64,000 bases of DNA. Origin: Bacillota bacterium (lineage in GTDB: Bacteria > Bacillota > Clostridia > Oscillospirales > Acutalibacteraceae). Positions 61,247 through 64,000 of the stretch are shown here, in pieces. Where the stretch lies: assembly GCA_023410445.1 (NCBI GenBank), contig JAEYPT010000006.1, forward strand, positions 62,001 through 126,000, read 5' to 3'. A program made the position numbers and the translations under genes. A model generated the notes under the pieces. The model saw only the letters and a list, made by a program, of their open reading frames with translations. It had not been told where the DNA came from and made no database searches. How positions within the stretch are numbered: position 1 is the first letter of the stretch; the number at the start of each line of letters is the position of its first letter.

Positions 61247-61696
61247 GTGGACAAAATCGACGCTACGCTGATCTCCGCACTGCAGGAAAATGCCAGGATC
61301 CCAATTAAGACACTGACCAAAAAGGTGTTTCTCTCCTCCCCGGCTATCTCCGCAAGGATTGAAAAGCTGGAAAAGCAGGGCCTGATCAGCGGTTATCACG
61401 CCATGGTAAACCAATATAAGCTCGGTTACCATATCAAGGCCTTCATCAACCTCGAATTGCCTCCCAACCAGAAGCCGGATTTCTACCCGTTCATCCGGGC
61501 ATGCCCCAACGTTGTGGAATGCAACTGCGTCACCGGGAATTATTCGATGCTGATTAAGGTCATCTACCACAGCACCATGGAGCTGGATGAATTCATTGGC
61601 CAACTTCAGAAATTCGGCCCCACGCAGACGCAGATCGTTTTCTCCACGCCGGTAGAGCCGCGCGGAGTTAAGGTGCTGGAATCCGACAATTTCTGA
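61247..61696 (+). CDS. Lrp/AsnC family transcriptional regulator
   Basis: The 149 residues have an N-terminal winged helix-turn-helix (IDATLISALQENARIPIKTLTKKVFLSSPAISARIEKLEKQGLISGY) and a C-terminal RAM ligand-binding domain (LPPNQKPDFYPFIRACPNVVECNCVTGNYSMLIKV). The family senses amino acids. Divergent from aspA, so control of aspartate breakdown is a reasonable guess. Start GTG with GAGGTG upstream. Confidence 0.92.
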   Translation: MDKIDATLISALQENARIPIKTLTKKVFLSSPAISARIEKLEKQGLISGYHAMVNQYKLGYHIKAFINLELPPNQKPDFYPFIRACPNVVECNCVTGNYSMLIKVIYHSTMELDEFIGQLQKFGPTQTQIVFSTPVEPRGVKVLESDNF

Positions 61697-61704
61697 CCGG
61701 CATC

Positions 61705-63285
61705 TTAATGGCCGGAAAAGATCAGGTGCAGCAGCACGGCCCCCAGCGTAAGGGAGAGCAGCAGACCGGCGGCGCCGAGCATGGGGATTCCGAAGCTGCT
61801 TTTGGGAAGATCGGAGGCACAGAGAATTGCCGAACCGATCAGAAGTGCGCCCTCCACAAGACCGAGCGCCACAATTCCGGCCATGCGCCGGAATTCGATT
61901 GTTTGCCGCCCGGAAAACGTCAGCTCCGAATTCACCTTCAGATGACCTCGTGCGCCCATTTTCAGCAGTTCGGAAAGCTGTGCCGGAATATCCGGAACCC
62001 GACGGAGGGAACGCACCAACGCAGTGCCGAGCTTTTGTCCTTCGCGTCCGGCGTCAAAATTTTCAAAGAAGCTGCCGGAAATATGGTGTGCCATGACCTG
62101 CATTAAATTGATCTCCGGGCTGACCGTCCGAATGACGCCCTGAAGCGTGACGAGCCCTCTGCCAAGCATGGAAAATCCCGGCGGCATTACAAGGCCGTTC
62201 CGGTTTGCCATGCCGATCACATCGTCGCGCAGCGTCATCAGGTCCATGCTGCCGACCTCAAGCGTTTCATAGCGGTTCATGAGGTCGTCCGCATCTTCGG
62301 TAAGCTGCGGGCGGCTAACCGGCCCGGAATGCCCGAAGTAAGAAATCATCAAATCTACAAGACCGTTTATATCCCTGTCGGCTGCCGCGTTTACGCAGCC
62401 GCGCAGGGTTTTTTTGTCGTGTTCGGAAAGGCGCCCCATCATACCGAGGTCCAGCCAGACAATTTTCCCCTCCCGGATACGGAGGTTCCCGGGATGGGGG
62501 TCGGCGTGGAAAAATCCGTCCTCGATGATTTGCTTCATATAGTTCTCTGCCAGCTTTGAACCGATCTCCCGCAAGTCGTAGCCGTTTTTGAGAAGGGCAT
62601 CCGTATCGTCCACGCGGACTCCGTCCATAAATTCCATCACCAGCACGGCCGAGTTGGACAGTGCCCGGAATACCCGTGGTATTTCCACATAGCGGACTTC
62701 CGCGTTCATCCTGCGAAATTCTTCCGCCTGATCGGCTTCCAGGCGGAAGTTCATCTCCCGCTTCGCCGCTTCCCACATCTCGCCAATCACCTGATTGAAA
62801 TCCACGGCCTTCCCGGTCCTGCCCGCAATGCGTAGAATCCCAGAAGCCCTGCGCAGCAAAACGATATCCCGCGCCATTTTCCCGCGGATGCCCGGTTTGC
62901 GGAGCTTCACCACCACCCGTTCGCCGGTGAAAAGCTCCGCGTAATGGACCTGAGCGATTGAGGCGGAGCCGATCGGCTCCCGGTCGAACCGGGAGAAAAC
63001 CTCCCCCAGAAGCCTGCCGTATTCCTTTTCCAGCTCGGCTTCCACCTCTGCACCGAGCATCGGGCTGACATCCTCACGCAGCTTTTCAAGCTCCTCGCAG
63101 TATTCCCTCGGAAGCATATCCGGCCGCATCGAAAGAATCTGCCCGAATTTAACGAACGTAGGCCCAAGCTCCTCACAGATTCGGCGAAGCTTCGGCGGCG
63201 TCATTCCCGCTGTGACATGGTTTTTGCGGAGAATCCCGAGAATCTCCCGCAGGCGATGCTCCCTGGGAGAAGGTTCACTCGGCAT
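61705..63285 (-). CDS. AarF/UbiB (ABC1) family kinase-like protein
   Basis: The 526 residues contain the family motifs CEELGPTFVKFGQILSMRPDMLPREYCEELEKLREDV (KxGQ), DGFFHADPHPGNL and VWLDLGMMG, and two C-terminal membrane segments (about 470-490, 500-522). The family supports quinone biosynthesis or lipid homeostasis; its substrate here is unknown. It overlaps the phasin-like gene by 11 bases, so the pair is coupled. Confidence 0.9.
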   Translation of the reverse strand: MPSEPSPREHRLREILGILRKNHVTAGMTPPKLRRICEELGPTFVKFGQILSMRPDMLPREYCEELEKLREDVSPMLGAEVEAELEKEYGRLLGEVFSRFDREPIGSASIAQVHYAELFTGERVVVKLRKPGIRGKMARDIVLLRRASGILRIAGRTGKAVDFNQVIGEMWEAAKREMNFRLEADQAEEFRRMNAEVRYVEIPRVFRALSNSAVLVMEFMDGVRVDDTDALLKNGYDLREIGSKLAENYMKQIIEDGFFHADPHPGNLRIREGKIVWLDLGMMGRLSEHDKKTLRGCVNAAADRDINGLVDLMISYFGHSGPVSRPQLTEDADDLMNRYETLEVGSMDLMTLRDDVIGMANRNGLVMPPGFSMLGRGLVTLQGVIRTVSPEINLMQVMAHHISGSFFENFDAGREGQKLGTALVRSLRRVPDIPAQLSELLKMGARGHLKVNSELTFSGRQTIEFRRMAGIVALGLVEGALLIGSAILCASDLPKSSFGIPMLGAAGLLLSLTLGAVLLHLIFSGH

Positions 63286-63607
63286 CGTCTTCCGGAGCGC
63301 CAGGGGCTTCCGCTTCCGCGATTTTGCCGCGAAGTTCCTCCAGCTGCTGTCGGTTCATCCTTCCGATCGCGTTCTCAACGCTCTGAAAGTCCATCGGAGT
63401 CTCCGTTTGTTCCGCTTCACAGACGGCCGCTTTTTCCTTGATCGTCCGCCGGAGTTCCTCGTTCAGAACCTTCCCCTGCTCCAGTGTGAGTTCCCCGCGT
63501 TTCACGAGCTCGTCCACGATTCGTTTGGATTTTTCAGCCGAAAATGCTGCTGCCCCCAAACCGGCCAGAAAGATTTTTTTCAGGTCTTCGTTCAGCGATG
63601 ACAACAT
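63275..63607 (-). CDS. Phasin-like / PhaF-type helical protein
   Basis: The 110 residues begin LNEDLKKIFLAGLGAAAFSAEKSKRIVDELVKRGELTLEQGK, the pattern of polyhydroxyalkanoate granule-associated (phasin-like) proteins, which in Firmicutes usually pair with an AarF gene and need not imply storage granules. Mostly helical with an acidic end. The ATG at 63607 has GGGGGGTG upstream; an in-frame ATG five codons earlier lies inside that site. Confidence 0.82.
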   Translation of the reverse strand: MLSSLNEDLKKIFLAGLGAAAFSAEKSKRIVDELVKRGELTLEQGKVLNEELRRTIKEKAAVCEAEQTETPMDFQSVENAIGRMNRQQLEELRGKIAEAEAPGAPEDDAE

Positions 63608-63658
63608 AAAAGCACCCCCCATTCAGAATTTTTCGCTTTTATTATGATCCGGAAATTC

Positions 63659-63677
63659 AAAAAAATCCTGCCGGATT
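63659..63677 (-). terminator. Weak terminator-like hairpin after spoIIID
   Basis: AATCC and GGATT pair around GGCA, followed by TTTTTTT on the minus strand. It lies 87 bases beyond the spoIIID stop. The stem is short. Confidence 0.35.
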
Positions 63678-63763
63678 CTCTCGCATGTTGCAGGGAGCGG
63701 TTCCCGTACAGCAGAATTTCATGAGGGCCGCTCCGTACGGCCCCCATGGAACAGGAGCGACAT

Positions 63764-64000
63764 TCAGGCTTTTTTATATTTAAGGCGCGTAGCGTTTCCA
63801 CCCCGAATATGCCGCTGTGACTTATTGAAGTCAAGGATGACCTTTACTTTCCTGTAAAGCTGTGAATCAATCGTTTTCAATCTCTGCGATACGTCTTTAT
63901 GTACGGTGGACTTACTGACCCCGAACTTCTTCGCCGCACTGCGAACGGTAGCTTTGTTCTGAACGATGTACTCGCCCAGCTCCACGGCGCGTTCCTCCAC
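63764..64000 (-). CDS. spoIIID: Sporulation transcription regulator SpoIIID (5' end beyond the window)
   Basis: The visible 78 residues cover nearly the whole SpoIIID family: EERAVELGEYIVQNKATVRSAAKKFGVSKSTVHKDVSQRLK (helix-turn-helix), KVKVILDFNKSQRHIRGGNATRLKYKKA. The N-terminal few residues lie past position 64000; the GTG at the very edge is probably an internal Val rather than the start. SpoIIID acts in the mother cell during sporulation, marking the organism as a spore former. Confidence 0.92.
   Translation of the reverse strand: MEERAVELGEYIVQNKATVRSAAKKFGVSKSTVHKDVSQRLKTIDSQLYRKVKVILDFNKSQRHIRGGNATRLKYKKA

Overview
The window is almost entirely a motility and chemotaxis island of a spore-forming, Gram-positive Clostridia-type bacterium. 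The evidence is a Bacillus/Clostridium-style gene order, FliY in place of a plain FliN, the CheC/CheD pair, the FliW-CsrA-flagellin module, SigD-type promoters (TAAA-N15-GCCGATAT), and a spoIIID gene running off the right edge. Moderate GC and alanine-rich linkers suggest Oscillospirales or a Ruminococcaceae-like lineage. That placement is inference.

Layout. 1-3537 (minus): cheA-cheR-cheB, with cheB cut by the left edge. 3695-9156 (plus): YlqG-like and FlhB-C-terminal-like (YlqH) proteins, then a SigD promoter and cheW-PilZ-cheW-MCP, closed by a strong terminator. 9226-13332 (plus): a SigD promoter and fliD-fliS-fliT-like. 38500-13329 (minus): one unbroken 25 kb fla/che operon, flgB-flgC-fliE-fliF-fliG-fliH-fliI-fliJ-fliK-flgD-TIGR02530-flgE-flbD-motA-motB-fliM-fliY-cheY-fliO-fliP-fliQ-fliR-flhB-flhA-sigD-two rod proteins-fapA-cheC-cheD, from a sigma-A promoter. 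It lacks flhF, flhG and fliL. 38728-45421 (plus): a perfect SigD promoter, flgM-flgN-flgK-flgL-small ORF, fliW-csrA, then fliC behind its own SigD promoter and a highly structured leader. 45505-48966: two glycosyltransferases, the larger behind a SigD promoter, probably acting on flagellin. 49138-50415: enolase. 50476-57682 (minus): four MCP genes, three of them clear tandem paralogues. 57926-64000: a LexA/CI-like regulator, ThpR, a 59-residue unknown protein, aspartase, an Lrp/AsnC regulator, an AarF/UbiB kinase-like protein with a phasin-like partner, and partial spoIIID.

How it works together. The sigma-A operon makes the export gate, basal body, hook, motor and SigD. FlgM, itself under SigD, restrains SigD until the hook is finished. 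SigD then drives flagellin, hook-associated proteins, cap, chaperones, CheW/MCP, probably cheA-cheR-cheB, and a glycosyltransferase. FliW and CsrA would balance flagellin translation through the fliC leader.

Points most worth a second look: a CheB whose receiver domain has lost its phosphorylation chemistry (Asp to Lys); a three-helix-junction fliC leader plus a GGA-loop hairpin; loss of flhF/flhG/fliL from the canonical positions; hairpins on both sides of the cysteine-rich flgE; duplicated MCPs that kept a duplicated promoter; and small unannotated proteins after aspartase and flgL.
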